Origin: CAZHNW01 sp942491575
Lineage (GTDB): Bacteria; Spirochaetota; UBA4802; UBA5550
Reading direction: 5' to 3'
DNA: 64,000 nucleotides
Assembly (NCBI GenBank): GCA_942491575.1
Contig: CALOBT010000025.1
Coordinates: 1,984,001-2,048,000, forward strand
Made by a program: the position numbers and the translations under genes. Shown in pieces: positions 45,601 to 54,206 of the stretch. The notes under the pieces are model-generated. The model searched no databases, was not told where the DNA came from, and saw only the letters and a program-made list of their open reading frames with translations. Every line of letters begins with the position of its first letter. Positions within the stretch are counted from its first letter, which is position 1.

Positions 45601-47124
45601 AATTTCATAATTATTAGAACTAAATCCAATCAAGTATGAAAGATCTATTTTTGACTTCTGAATTAAAAAAGAATCACTTGTTCCACCTTCAGATAACACC
45701 CAAGTATTGTCCCCTGTTTCCACATCAAAAAACAAAAAATCTGTAGTACCGTCTCCGTTCCAATCTCCGAGCCTGACTAAATCAGTGTTCTTCACGTCTG
45801 TGTCACTAATTTTTATTGAAATATAGTTATTATCAAATGGTTTTGCTCCAGAATACAAACCCCCTTTATTCAAGAAGATTTTATTTGAACCACCACCGTC
45901 ATCATATAAAAATAAATCAGATAAATGATCTCCATTAAAATCACCAATATGAAATGTTTTCCAGCCACCAGTCAACAAACTGGGATTAATTATATCTGTT
46001 AAATTATAATTATTTTCTTCTCCAAGGAAAAACCACGTATTCTCTCCTGAAAATCCATCGTATAATAGAAGATCTGTAACTCCGTCTCCGTTAAACTCCC
46101 CACTGAAAAGTAAACCACTATCACTTCTATCCAGCAGATTCGAAGGTAAGGCATTTCGGTTGGTTACTGTTATTGAATTATCGTTATCCCACTCAAACTG
46201 AATCGTTTTTGAATCCGATTCATTGGAATTGTATTCTTTAACTGCTGTTAGAGTGCTTTTATTGTTACCATAATTGTATTGCAATTCATATCTTCGCACC
46301 TGGTTGCCAAACAATTCAAGGCCAAGAATATTTGTAATTCCAGTTTGTACTTTTATATTCTTAAGTCTTTTCCTTACTTCAACATTAGACTGTTGACTAT
46401 AATCACTCCAATAATCAGGACGATCTTCATACGAAAATTCTACCGCTTTATATTTGGAAATTCCGGCATTCTGGGTATATATAATTTTCTTAGGATATAT
46501 TGCCCCATAAGTATTGAAATCTGATCCGGTATAGTATTCCACGGTCATGGAATTTCCGAAGACGTCTTCAATCTTTGATAAAGCCCAAGACCTGTATCGA
46601 TAAAAATCTTGACCTTCAGCTTTGATTCTTGAATCAGAAGTGGAACCATAATAATACTTAGTTCCATCAGGGTGATGTGCTATCCACTGCATTGTCTCAA
46701 ATTTACCGTTACCAATATCAACTTTTACTCTGTGAAGACGAATAAACTTCTCTTCAACATAATTGAATATATCCGTACCCATGACCGTATCGGTATCGAC
46801 TTCAACTAGCCGACCACCTGGCCCCACATAATTATCTTCTCCCTCATATTCTATGGGAAACTGAGTATTTCGAGTAATCACCGGTAATCCCTGCAACTTC
46901 CATCCATACCCAACAATTCCATTCTTATTGTTGGAGTTATACTCAAGTGATAGATTCGGCTGCATGCCATTAGTCCCTTCCGGAACTTTAATCGGAACAG
47001 AATAACTGAAGGATCCATCGGGATTAACACCTGCAGAGGAATCCTGCGGGAAAATCAGAATTGATGAAAATATAATGATAAAGGATGTAAAAAGTTTCGA
47101 GAGAAAGTTAGTATTCATGGTCAA
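42610..47124 (-). CDS. RHS/SpvB polymorphic toxin, N-terminal part (gene split by IS3)
   Basis: This frame gives 1,504 aa, the last few from the IS. It starts with a signal peptide (FLSKLFTSFIIIFSSILIFP). An SpvB domain follows (GSFSYSVPIKVPEGTNGMQP through about residue 310). Several FG-GAP/VCBS repeats of the GDFNGDGKADI type lie at about 340-700, then a TcaB/TcdB-like middle region, then many RHS/YD repeats (YEYDARGRISKV, YSYDVLGRLSTQ) to the break at 42641. Removal of the IS joins it in frame with 38283-36027, giving 2,247 aa. It is a secreted or surface toxin of the SpvB-RHS type. The ATG at 47118 is an alternative start. Confidence 0.85.
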   Translation of the reverse strand: MTMNTNFLSKLFTSFIIIFSSILIFPQDSSAGVNPDGSFSYSVPIKVPEGTNGMQPNLSLEYNSNNKNGIVGYGWKLQGLPVITRNTQFPIEYEGEDNYVGPGGRLVEVDTDTVMGTDIFNYVEEKFIRLHRVKVDIGNGKFETMQWIAHHPDGTKYYYGSTSDSRIKAEGQDFYRYRSWALSKIEDVFGNSMTVEYYTGSDFNTYGAIYPKKIIYTQNAGISKYKAVEFSYEDRPDYWSDYSQQSNVEVRKRLKNIKVQTGITNILGLELFGNQVRRYELQYNYGNNKSTLTAVKEYNSNESDSKTIQFEWDNDNSITVTNRNALPSNLLDRSDSGLLFSGEFNGDGVTDLLLYDGFSGENTWFFLGEENNYNLTDIINPSLLTGGWKTFHIGDFNGDHLSDLFLYDDGGGSNKIFLNKGGLYSGAKPFDNNYISIKISDTDVKNTDLVRLGDWNGDGTTDFLFFDVETGDNTWVLSEGGTSDSFLIQKSKIDLSYLIGFSSNNYEIKPGDFNGDGKADICVLDHSNNLDYWYISKSSRDSVIFKEPVSGKIHQSVFDKLYYVPQNDPFFLANTYGSFGGGFTAPYTNTDEYFLLDINNDGLTDFMPFEQYCGLHLMYLNTGNANLILTPDKDVTRDSIWVYGSFDGNANEPTRTLRFRDFNGDGKVDAFNMRLFHRNSRIILNKNGTFDYHNPINIDRQNSYSYHSNIYTGSYKHAGNWNSTYLMYSGGASGHDPVPNGESEFKVITAGNPTRIKEITTYTGGKINISYKTDHTASTYYTNKTDYPYVQDKSPRYLIDSVITSDEKGYETTTKYKHEKGKLYMGQPHERKNLIFEKVTAENLNTGIKKTTYFKQDNHYFAGKPERIEVYDVNNTIIQATDYTYYGEDKLDSDTSEIDTIFTYSDSLANESNLKTRLIRTKSTKSTTYEKGNPVFSNTKTFVYNDHGAVRLTTDEATGTDTIETTIEHHPQPSQPEDEWILNRPSDIQKKIPGAPTPLRHQKLYYTGAILDSVKEYQDVEDRWISKSFLYDTYGNLHTVTDNLNNKTEFLYEDEYHATPTKVIDVNGNETILSIDETYNSEFSKIVTSRDDNGNVTEYRYDHFERLIEVALPGDEWTKKIDYHDEVSGNPSAQFVEVMTKDESELGYHYLRSYFDGLGRIYKTESKADHLGKVLIKETQYNSKGQVESVSNPYLDPCDSVYYSNYEYDARGRISKVIAPNGNGVIFDTYSYSSTGNRLAVTTTNANGKSFYSEIDSRGQLRKKIEPESADLQYEYYPLGELKKVILEGSLTTSITYDSLGLKRSITDPNTGTWNYSYDVLGRLSTQEDARGVVINYGYNKGNLVREYTLDGILDTNYFYDETDVTNGKGRLTSVRQKDADGSIVSRYGYDARGNISASKTSFVDSGNVSEDYPFAFTYDSQNRLKSIQYPDTSIFTRHYAAAGYLQSVKLGGSNIVQYGRDNGGDDSQACTSHIMKRVTGNGYQTDFEYDPASMLALHPRNCK

Positions 47125-47312
47125 TTTTCCAGGTAGCTAATATTGTTTACTTTCTTTCTGGAAGACGACCTATTTGTGTCAACAATTAATCAAATAAATA
47201 TAATAAATAATTACTAATTAAAACTTTTTAACTTAACTAATAAAAATTTTATTGACTTTTATTGAGCAATAATTTGCGTATAACTCTAATAAATGATTCA
47301 CAGGAGCTCATA

Positions 47313-48161
47313 GTGTCCTTTAAAAGATTTATAATTCTAAATCTGCTGTTATTTACTGTTTTACTTGGCTGTGATACTGCAAACAAGAAAACCGGAGATG
47401 GCGGTGGTATCAAAATTAAATTACCTGGCGGAAGTGATTCACGGTCTTCTTTGTCTCTTTACACCTCCCGAAGCTTTCCTTCAGGGATTATAAAAAGGTC
47501 AATGTCATATAATACTGTTGAAGATATTTATTTCTATACTTTAGAAATAACAGGTAATGATGTTGTTTACAGCGATATAATAGAAGAAGCAGATCCGGGA
47601 CAAGAAGTCATTTTCCAGGATTTATACCAGGGAAACTATTCTCTTAAGATTACAGCCTACAAAAGAGTATCAGGCAACCCTGACCTGGCCATCTTCGGCG
47701 GATCAAATAATGACATAACTGTCTATCCGCTGCAGACAACACCTGCAACTGTAGTTCTTAGAGATCTTATTGGAGACTCAAGTCAGACTGATTCTCCTCC
47801 CTGGAGACCGACTTATTTAACCACTGCAGAATTAAGTTCTACTGAGGTCAAACTGACCTGGGAAGACAATTCATTTATTGAGACCGGATTTAAAGTATAT
47901 AAAATAACTATTGCGGATTCGGATTATGTACTGCTTGCAGATCTTGGATCAGACAGTACAACTTTTACTGATGCGACCTATGATACTTCGAATGAACCTG
48001 CATGGTATCGGGTCTGTGCATATAATGATATTGGGGATTCTGATTATATCACTGTTCATTTACCTAATGAGCCAATAAGTGTTCTGTGTGAAGATGGTCA
48101 CCCGACCTATCCTTGCGCAACTAGTACTACAAAATTAGGCGAAAGCCGCCTGGAAAACTAA
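47313..48161 (+). CDS. lipoprotein with fibronectin type III-like domain
   Basis: I chose the GTG at 47313 because AGGAG lies 8 bp upstream and it leads into the signal peptide SFKRFIILNLLLFTVLLGC with a lipobox Cys. The 282-aa product has a beta-rich middle and a fibronectin-III-like domain (AELSSTEVKLTWEDNSFIET to WYRVCAYNDIGDSDY, residues about 185-255). It is anchored in a membrane. It is divergent from the RHS toxin gene and precedes the collar-domain gene, with which it may form an operon. Confidence 0.75.
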   Translation: MSFKRFIILNLLLFTVLLGCDTANKKTGDGGGIKIKLPGGSDSRSSLSLYTSRSFPSGIIKRSMSYNTVEDIYFYTLEITGNDVVYSDIIEEADPGQEVIFQDLYQGNYSLKITAYKRVSGNPDLAIFGGSNNDITVYPLQTTPATVVLRDLIGDSSQTDSPPWRPTYLTTAELSSTEVKLTWEDNSFIETGFKVYKITIADSDYVLLADLGSDSTTFTDATYDTSNEPAWYRVCAYNDIGDSDYITVHLPNEPISVLCEDGHPTYPCATSTTKLGESRLEN

Positions 48162-48205
48162 GAGTTTTTACATATAACTACATTTAAGATGGGAGAAAAA
48201 AAATC

Positions 48206-48907
48206 ATGCAAGTAAATTTAAATTTTAACATTAATATTGATGATCGAATCGCTAAATTTTTTAAAAAAATTCTTGGCAAAAAACGAAATGTTGTTATTGC
48301 ATCTATGGCGATTATACTATCCAGTGTAGCTCTTTATGCTGCTACAATGGACTGGACTGATTTTCAGCCGGGAGATACTTTGTCAGCAAATTCTTTGAAT
48401 ACTAGATTTAATTCTCTAAGAGATGAGTCAATTCCTGTTGGCACTATAATGGCTTGGCATCAAAATTTCAAAGGAAAAACACCTGCCTTAAATGATCATT
48501 GGAAAAAATGCGACGGTACAAAAGTTCAGGATTCTGAGAGCCCTTATGTTAATGAGCGCGTTCCAAACCTAAATCAACCTAAATATAGTTGGAACTATAA
48601 AGGCAGTTTTCTAAGAGGGCACACATCATCTGGTGCGTGGGAAGATGACAAATTTCAGGGTCATTTAAGATCAATTCACGTTGCAACAAATGGTGGTTCT
48701 GGAAACGCTGCTGATTTCACAACATCTAACAATTCTGCTCGAGCTTTCACTGCACGTAACAATAAATCCTGCAATTATCAATATAAAGATAGCAAAGGTA
48801 ATTTCTTAGGAGCATATATTACTCATGGATCTTATGGTGGTCCACGACCAAGCAAAGAAACCCGGCCCGTAAGCATGTCAGTTGTTTGGATTATAAAAAT
48901 AAAATAG
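48206..48907 (+). CDS. membrane-anchored protein with phage tail collar-like domain
   Basis: The 233-aa product has an N-terminal basic region, a membrane segment (VVIASMAIILSSVALYA, residues about 30-46) and a domain with VGTIMAWHQNF, WKKCDGTKV, RVPNLNQP, FLRGHTS and ETRPVSMSVVWIIKI. This order matches the collar domains of phage tail fibres and related surface proteins. The ribosome site GGGAGAA lies upstream. Its role near the toxin locus is unknown. Confidence 0.7.
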   Translation: MQVNLNFNINIDDRIAKFFKKILGKKRNVVIASMAIILSSVALYAATMDWTDFQPGDTLSANSLNTRFNSLRDESIPVGTIMAWHQNFKGKTPALNDHWKKCDGTKVQDSESPYVNERVPNLNQPKYSWNYKGSFLRGHTSSGAWEDDKFQGHLRSIHVATNGGSGNAADFTTSNNSARAFTARNNKSCNYQYKDSKGNFLGAYITHGSYGGPRPSKETRPVSMSVVWIIKIK

Positions 48908-48917
48908 CTATTTTAAG

Positions 48918-48952
48918 AAATAGCCGACAAAAATAAAGTCGGCTATTTTCTT
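48918..48952 (+). terminator. intrinsic terminator after the collar-domain gene
   Basis: Perfect 11-bp stem AAATAGCCGAC/GTCGGCTATTT with a 10-nt loop and a TTCTTC tail, 10 bp after the stop codon. Confidence 0.8.
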
Positions 48953-49271
48953 CTGAACCTCCCACATGCCACATACCGCCCCCAATACACATCCCCCCGC
49001 AGTAGACCCCACCGCATATTTCCAGTTCTTTGAACCTGAAGGAATCCTTATAGTTGCCTCCCGGGACCAGGTCCTGCCATTCAAGCCAGCATCGGCCCGA
49101 ATCCGCGTAGTCCCCTTCCAGCGTATGTACTGATTTTATATCTAATACAGGGATTCCCTTATCATATTTCACCAACTCCTCCTGGAGCTGCATGCTTGAC
49201 ATTACAGAATAATCCCTGACCCTCTCCCTATAGACCAGTGTCTCTTTCTCAATTACCACAGGTCCTACCTC

Positions 49272-49380
49272 GTGCCGTGGAAAAACCTCATGCGGTTCTT
49301 AGGAGGAGGTTCATGCTCACGTAGGAGGTTCCAATTAGCGTGGGCTTCACGCAGCAACCATCCCCCACCACACAACAGAG
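49272..49380. repeat. miniature IS-derived repeat, copy A (partial)
   Basis: Starts with GTGCCGTGGAAAAACCTCAT and later contains the CAGCAACCATCCCCCACCA block shared with copies B-E, but the middle is replaced by other sequence. The rest of the gap 48953-49530 has no supported gene. Confidence 0.6.
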
Positions 49381-49530
49381 TCTAGATAAGAATCCTCAAA
49401 CAATTTAAGACCATTATTTCATATTATAAAAATATTATGGCATTGACAAAAAGGACCGGACAGGTGATGCTTATGAAAATTTTCGACACCACAATGCATT
49501 TAGAAATTCTAATTTATGGAGGAGTTTTAC

Positions 49531-50118
49531 ATGGAAATTTCCTTTAGGGAAGCCCTGAAAGAGGAATGTTTGCCTATAGCGAAACTGGTAGACATTGCCT
49601 CGTCGGGTGTACTTGACTTTCTTTATCATGACCTCGTTTCGGGAAAAACACCGATCAAATTGCTGACAGAATTTTTAGCCAATGAAAATGGATACTATTC
49701 ATATGAAAATACGGTAGTTGCCTTCAACGACAGCGACATCACGGCTATGGCGGTATCCTATCATTCAAAGTTCCATGGAATCAATGAGGAAATGAGATTA
49801 TTTTTCCCTAAAGAAAGGCTGGCACACTTAGAAGAGCTTTTCAACTCTAGGATTGAAAACAGTCTCTACATAGATGCCCTGGCAGTCCGCGAAAAGTATA
49901 GGAAAATAGGTATCGGCAAAAAACTTCTCCATGAGATGGAGGAAAAGGCTAAGGGGATGAATCTGTTTGCTTTGAGTCTCATTGCATTTGAGGAGAATAA
50001 CGACGCAATGAATCTATACATGAATTATGGTTTCAAAAGAGCAAAGGAGATAAATATAGGGAGCCATGAACTAATTAAATATTCAGGAAATGCTTTTCTT
50101 CTAGTGTGTGAAATTTAA
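49531..50118 (+). CDS. GNAT-family N-acetyltransferase
   Basis: The 195-aa product has the GNAT core: LYIDALAVREKYRKIGIGKKLLHEM (residues about 110-134), which contains the Q/RxxGxG/A acetyl-CoA loop, and NDAMNLYMNYGFKRAKE near 155-172. I chose the ATG at 49531 because GGAGGAG lies directly upstream. Substrate unknown. It is in the same orientation as, and about 300 bp before, the radical SAM gene. Confidence 0.85.
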   Translation: MEISFREALKEECLPIAKLVDIASSGVLDFLYHDLVSGKTPIKLLTEFLANENGYYSYENTVVAFNDSDITAMAVSYHSKFHGINEEMRLFFPKERLAHLEELFNSRIENSLYIDALAVREKYRKIGIGKKLLHEMEEKAKGMNLFALSLIAFEENNDAMNLYMNYGFKRAKEINIGSHELIKYSGNAFLLVCEI

Positions 50119-50419
50119 TTACTTATTATTTTAACATACAGGAAACTGCACCACAAAATCGTGCCATAAAAAGTCCACTCTCACTTTAGTTATCAAAGAA
50201 TAATGAAGGAATCTGAAAAAATAATTCAAAAAGCGGCTTGAATTATTTGCTTTTCATCATAGTGAGAGAACCTTTTTAATGTATATAATAAGTTTGACTT
50301 AAAGGTGACTTGATAAAAGTTGAATAATATCTGTAGTAAATTTCCCTTGACTTCTTGTGATGCTTCTTTATACGAAACAATGCACAATCATTTCGCATAA
50401 CTGTATCGGAGGCTTCGCC

Positions 50420-51313
50420 ATGCTTGAGCAAGTTCATTTTCTTCTTTCCTATGCCTGTAACTACGAATGTGACCACTGCTTTCTATATTGCAGCCCGAAG
50501 TCTAAGGGCACCTTTAATATTCATGAAATACGAAATGTCCTTGAAGAGTCCAAGAAACTTGGCACTGTGGAATGGATTTATTTTGAGGGAGGCGAACCAT
50601 TTCTCTATTTCCCCCTCATGATAGAGGGCCTTCGCCTGGCAAAGGATAAGGGTTTTAAGACCGGTGTGGTAACCAACTGTTACTGGGCAACTTCTCATGA
50701 TGATGCCATTCTATGGTTGAAGCCCCTGGTTGCCAGCGACATAGACTCCCTTGTGCTGAGCGACGATTCCTTTCATCACGACATGAACGGAGAGAATCCG
50801 GCAACAATAGGGGCTGTCGCTGCCGCATCCTTGGGGCTTTCTACTAAGTCTATCTGTATTGAAAAACCCTCAATTCAGGAGCCGGCAGAAGGAAAGGGAG
50901 ATCCCGTTGTGGGAGGCGGTGCTCACTTCAAGGGCCGTGCCGTAGAAAAACTTGTTGGAGGGCTTCCTGTCATAAATCCAAACTGTTTTAATGAATGCAT
51001 ACATGAAGAGCTGGTAACGCCAAAACGCGTGCATATCGATTCTTACGGCAATGTTATGGTTTGCCAGGGTGTGAGCATTGGTAACATGTGGCAGAAGCCC
51101 TTCTCGCAGATTATTAAAAAATACAATGCAGGGAGTCATCCCGTATGCGGTCCTCTGGTCAAGGGTGGCCCCCTGGAACTTTCTAGGGCACATGGAATAG
51201 AACCCCAGGGCCAGTTCATGAATGAATGCCATTACTGTTACATGGTTCGTAAAGAGCTTATTCACAGGTTTCCTGAAGAACTATCTCCTCGGCAGGTTTA
51301 CGGTTTAGAGTGA
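50420..51313 (+). CDS. radical SAM protein with SPASM-like C-terminal cysteines
   Basis: The 297-aa product has CNYECDHC at residues 13-20, the CX3CX2C motif that binds the SAM-reactive [4Fe-4S] cluster, and EGGEPFLY near 60 as the SAM contact. C-terminal cysteines in NPNCFNEC, VMVCQG, HPVCG and NECHYCYM would hold an auxiliary cluster. I chose the ATG at 50420, behind CGGAGG. The enzyme probably modifies a peptide or protein, but no precursor peptide was found nearby. The 50119-50419 gap shows no gene. Confidence 0.82.
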   Translation: MLEQVHFLLSYACNYECDHCFLYCSPKSKGTFNIHEIRNVLEESKKLGTVEWIYFEGGEPFLYFPLMIEGLRLAKDKGFKTGVVTNCYWATSHDDAILWLKPLVASDIDSLVLSDDSFHHDMNGENPATIGAVAAASLGLSTKSICIEKPSIQEPAEGKGDPVVGGGAHFKGRAVEKLVGGLPVINPNCFNECIHEELVTPKRVHIDSYGNVMVCQGVSIGNMWQKPFSQIIKKYNAGSHPVCGPLVKGGPLELSRAHGIEPQGQFMNECHYCYMVRKELIHRFPEELSPRQVYGLE

Positions 51314-51418
51314 TTCCTCTTTATTAACTGACTATTTACTTTACTGCGCCTTGACTGTATACTGTTCTCAATACTATAAAGAATATAGTGCAAGATTTGG
51401 ATTTTTTATCTTTTCCCC

Positions 51419-51700
51419 GTGTCAAGGAAAAACTCCATTCCTCAAGCAGCAACCATTCCCCACCACACAACCGTATCCAGAAAACCATCTTCAAAAAGTT
51501 TAAGGGAACCCTCACCTCCCGTAGGCGAAACGACCCCCTTGAATATTTTGTTTAAAATATTTGATCTGATGAGCTTTAAAAGAATTTTCAAGACGAAAGA
51601 GAGAGATTTCAGCATACATCCTCTAAAAAAATGCAAAACCTAAAAGGATATATGCTTTAATCAATTTATTTCCATTACGGATGAAGTTTTTCCACGACAC
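51419..51700 (-). repeat. miniature IS-derived repeat, copy B
   Basis: A 282-bp element with end inverted repeats: GTGTCAAGGAAAAACTCCAT at the left and ATGAAGTTTTTCCACGACAC at the right. The minus strand starts MLKSLSFVLKILLKLI, matching the N-terminus of the transposase at 55658-56676, and ends KLFEDGFLDTVVWWGMVAA. This shows it is an internally deleted IS. Confidence 0.75.
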
Positions 51701-51731
51701 GACGTGATCATGGATTACTGAAAGCATTATG

Positions 51732-52763
51732 TTACATACTCTTATGCTTTTCAATAAAATCTATGATAGCCCTCTGGTATTGAGGTATATCCTCCAACAA
51801 GGGAGAGTGACCCGAACTGGGAAGTATTTCCAGGTACTTATCAGTTGAACCAAGTGCATCATATCCCTCATAGGCTAATTCCACAGAAAATCGTTTATCC
51901 AGCTTGCCCCACACTACCAATGAGGGTACGGTAATGTTGTGCATCTGTGGTGTAAAATCAATTCCATAAAGATCCATGGTTTTAGCTAAATAGTATACCT
52001 TCAGATTAGAAGCGATTAAGTTTGTTCGTGAGGCAAAAATTATATCCGGTATAGAGAGTGAATATAGGTTATCAGTATCTGCACCTTCAGGATCATAGCC
52101 ATGGGCATCTTTTATGTACATAGCGTGTTTTACAATATTTCCACGGTTAATAACAGGATTTTTCTCATACCACTTAAGGGCCTTTCTCCATTTTTTTTTG
52201 GTGCTGTGTTCCCTAGCATATTGCATTACATACTCTCTGGCAAGAACTTCTCCTTTTTTCCAGTTATGTGCACCGTCAACCTCGATCCACCCTCTAATTT
52301 TTGACTGTCGTTCAGGATCGATAAGATAGGCAGTACCAAGGCAACCGCCCCAGCTGTGTCCCAAGAGAAATATTTCCGGGCTATTATATTTTATCGAGAT
52401 AGCATTAACAATAACATCCAGGTCCTGAACAAATTGCTCAACAGTGAAATCTTTTTTAGAGGATGACCCTATGGAGTTTCCTGCACCTCGTTGGTCGTAA
52501 TAGGCAACGCGATAATTTTCTTCGATCTTTATCATAGCCTTTGAGTAATGCTCAAGAAGCGCTGAATCTCCCGGGCCACCAGCAATGTAAATAATAAAGG
52601 CCCTGGAATTTTCATTTCCGCATACCCACACAGGCATATCCGATCCTTTGTTTCTTATATAGAAGAAGTCACCTTCATTGTAATCATCTGTGCTGAGTTC
52701 GCATGCAGCAGGTAAAAATGCTACAGTACAAAAAAGTAATATTTTTAATATTTGTTTTATCAT
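51732..52763 (-). CDS. alpha/beta hydrolase lipoprotein
   Basis: The 343-aa product has a lipoprotein signal peptide (LLFCTVAFLPAAC, Cys21). The hydrolase core has YDQRGAGNS (oxyanion region), the nucleophile elbow GHSWGG near residue 136, the acid in WGKLDKRF and the His in SSGHSPLLED. The pattern is close to proline iminopeptidase-type hydrolases. It is probably periplasm-facing. It starts 14 bp after the OMP gene and is in the same operon. Substrate unknown. Confidence 0.85.
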   Translation of the reverse strand: MIKQILKILLFCTVAFLPAACELSTDDYNEGDFFYIRNKGSDMPVWVCGNENSRAFIIYIAGGPGDSALLEHYSKAMIKIEENYRVAYYDQRGAGNSIGSSSKKDFTVEQFVQDLDVIVNAISIKYNSPEIFLLGHSWGGCLGTAYLIDPERQSKIRGWIEVDGAHNWKKGEVLAREYVMQYAREHSTKKKWRKALKWYEKNPVINRGNIVKHAMYIKDAHGYDPEGADTDNLYSLSIPDIIFASRTNLIASNLKVYYLAKTMDLYGIDFTPQMHNITVPSLVVWGKLDKRFSVELAYEGYDALGSTDKYLEILPSSGHSPLLEDIPQYQRAIIDFIEKHKSM

Positions 52764-52777
52764 GAGTGTTGCCTCTC

Positions 52778-53356
52778 TTAAAAATAGTAGTTAGCACCGA
52801 TCAACAGTGCTGCATGGGGCATGAAAAAGCTGTCATCGGGGTATTCACCGAAAACCTGTACCCTAGTGAAAAGGCCAAAAGGAAGATTGGTTTTTTTTCT
52901 AAAATCCCAGCCTAAACCAAGGCTAAAACTTGGCATAAACCGGGGCCTTCCCGTGTTTCGCACCTCTTTTAAAGTATCATTCCTTACCTCATAAATAGTT
53001 CCGTCTGCGAACTTGTGGAAATATCCAACACCTAACAGTGTGTGAATGTTAAAACCGACATTAAAGGTATACCTATAACCAATCTCCGAGTTTAAGAAAA
53101 GGGCGTGATAGTTTCTTCTGTGAACATACCATCCGACGTTAAGTGTTCCAAGGAGTTGGTGATTTTGGTTTCCAACAATAGTAAATTCAGCACCAACCAT
53201 CATCCCAGGATGTGAAAACATTTCTCCGAAGTACCCCACCGTGAGGGCAGGGAGTTTATTTGGATTTCTATTTTGGTTTAATTCAGTAATTTCTGCAGAA
53301 TAAGCATAGGTGTTTACTAATAGCAGAATGAGACTAGTGAATGTTTTTATTCTCAT
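52778..53356 (-). CDS. outer-membrane beta-barrel-like protein
   Basis: The 192-aa product begins with a signal peptide (IKTFTSLILLLVNTYAYSA). The rest is made of alternating hydrophobic strands such as GYFGEMFSHPGMMVGAEFTI, GWYVHRRNYHALFL and LLIGANYYF, with an aromatic C-terminal residue Phe as in beta-barrels. No family was recognised. It is the first gene of the two-gene operon with the hydrolase. Ribosome site GAGAAG. Confidence 0.7.
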   Translation of the reverse strand: MRIKTFTSLILLLVNTYAYSAEITELNQNRNPNKLPALTVGYFGEMFSHPGMMVGAEFTIVGNQNHQLLGTLNVGWYVHRRNYHALFLNSEIGYRYTFNVGFNIHTLLGVGYFHKFADGTIYEVRNDTLKEVRNTGRPRFMPSFSLGLGWDFRKKTNLPFGLFTRVQVFGEYPDDSFFMPHAALLIGANYYF

Positions 53357-53499
53357 AACTTCTCCAATATTATTCAGTGTGTTGATTTAATTCAGGGATA
53401 TGGGAGACTCAATAATAACAGAACACCTTGAATAAATAAAAGTGTTACTCTTTCAGGAATTTTTTTTCAATTATAATGTAATATTGCGAAATAAGGTAA

Positions 53500-53790
53500 T
53501 TAGGGCTTACTAAAATGGAACTTCCAATATTCTTTCAGGTGCCTTGAAACATAACACAGGCCATTAGGACTCAACATTCTTGGCAGACTAATGACGTTTA
53601 TGTATGTGCTACCTGTTTTTTTAATGGCAAGCTGCAGAATATCCTCTAGATCTTCAGCCTTCATCATTGCGCAGAGCTTCCAGGCAATTATATACGGCAA
53701 AAGGAACAGGCAGCAAGCATAAAGTAACAAGCCGTCTCCCCTTCCGGTTAAAGCCTTCACGCTGTACCTGTGGTGCAGACAGGTTCCCAT
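53500..53790 (-). CDS. hypothetical 96-aa ORF, possibly a decayed fragment
   Basis: The frame begins MGTCLHHRYSVKALTGRGDG and has one hydrophobic segment (LLLYACCLFLLPYIIAWKL). No ribosome site or family is evident, and the flanks are repeat-rich. It could be a fragment of a mobile element. The remainder of 53357-53932 is otherwise unassigned. Confidence 0.25.
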   Translation of the reverse strand: MGTCLHHRYSVKALTGRGDGLLLYACCLFLLPYIIAWKLCAMMKAEDLEDILQLAIKKTGSTYINVISLPRMLSPNGLCYVSRHLKEYWKFHFSKP

Positions 53791-53932
53791 TGTTACTTTC
53801 TACTTTATACTTTTAATCTACATCACTCTATCCAAAATGGAGAATTGTATTATTTTCATTCTCTAGCGATTAAGGATTTCAACTTCCTTGCCCACCTAAA
53901 ATGTTAAATATGATAATCTCACCTCAAGCAGC

Positions 53933-54201
53933 AACCATCCCCCACCACACAACCGTATCAATAAATCCATCTTCAAAGAGTTTAAGGGAATCCTCACCTG
54001 CATGATGGAACCATAAGTTATCTGGAAGAACGACTTCTAGATGTGCTGATTTGGTTCAGTAAAACAGCTTCTTAGGAAGCATTAAAAAAAGGCAGGGATT
54101 TGATTCTCTGCCTTTTTTGTGTTCTGTTGACAGACAAATTCCGGGAGGATATATGCTTTAATCAATTTATTTCCATTGCGGATGGAGTTTTTCCACGGGA
54201 C
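53933..54201 (-). repeat. miniature IS-derived repeat, copy C
   Basis: Contains the CAGCAACCATCCCCCACC block, ACCTGCATGATGGAACC, the internal hairpin GGCAGGGA...TCTCTGCC with flanking A/T runs (about 54083-54119), GGGAGGATATATGCT, and the right end GATGGAGTTTTTCCACGGGA. The left terminal repeat is missing. The hairpin may end transcription in both directions. Confidence 0.8.
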
Positions 54202-54206
54202 GGGCC

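Noticed and set aside
48891..49259. Minus-strand frame of 122 codons over the collar-gene terminator
   Set aside because: Its 3' part reads through the terminator hairpin of the convergent gene and it has no recognisable motif; a decayed fragment cannot be excluded.
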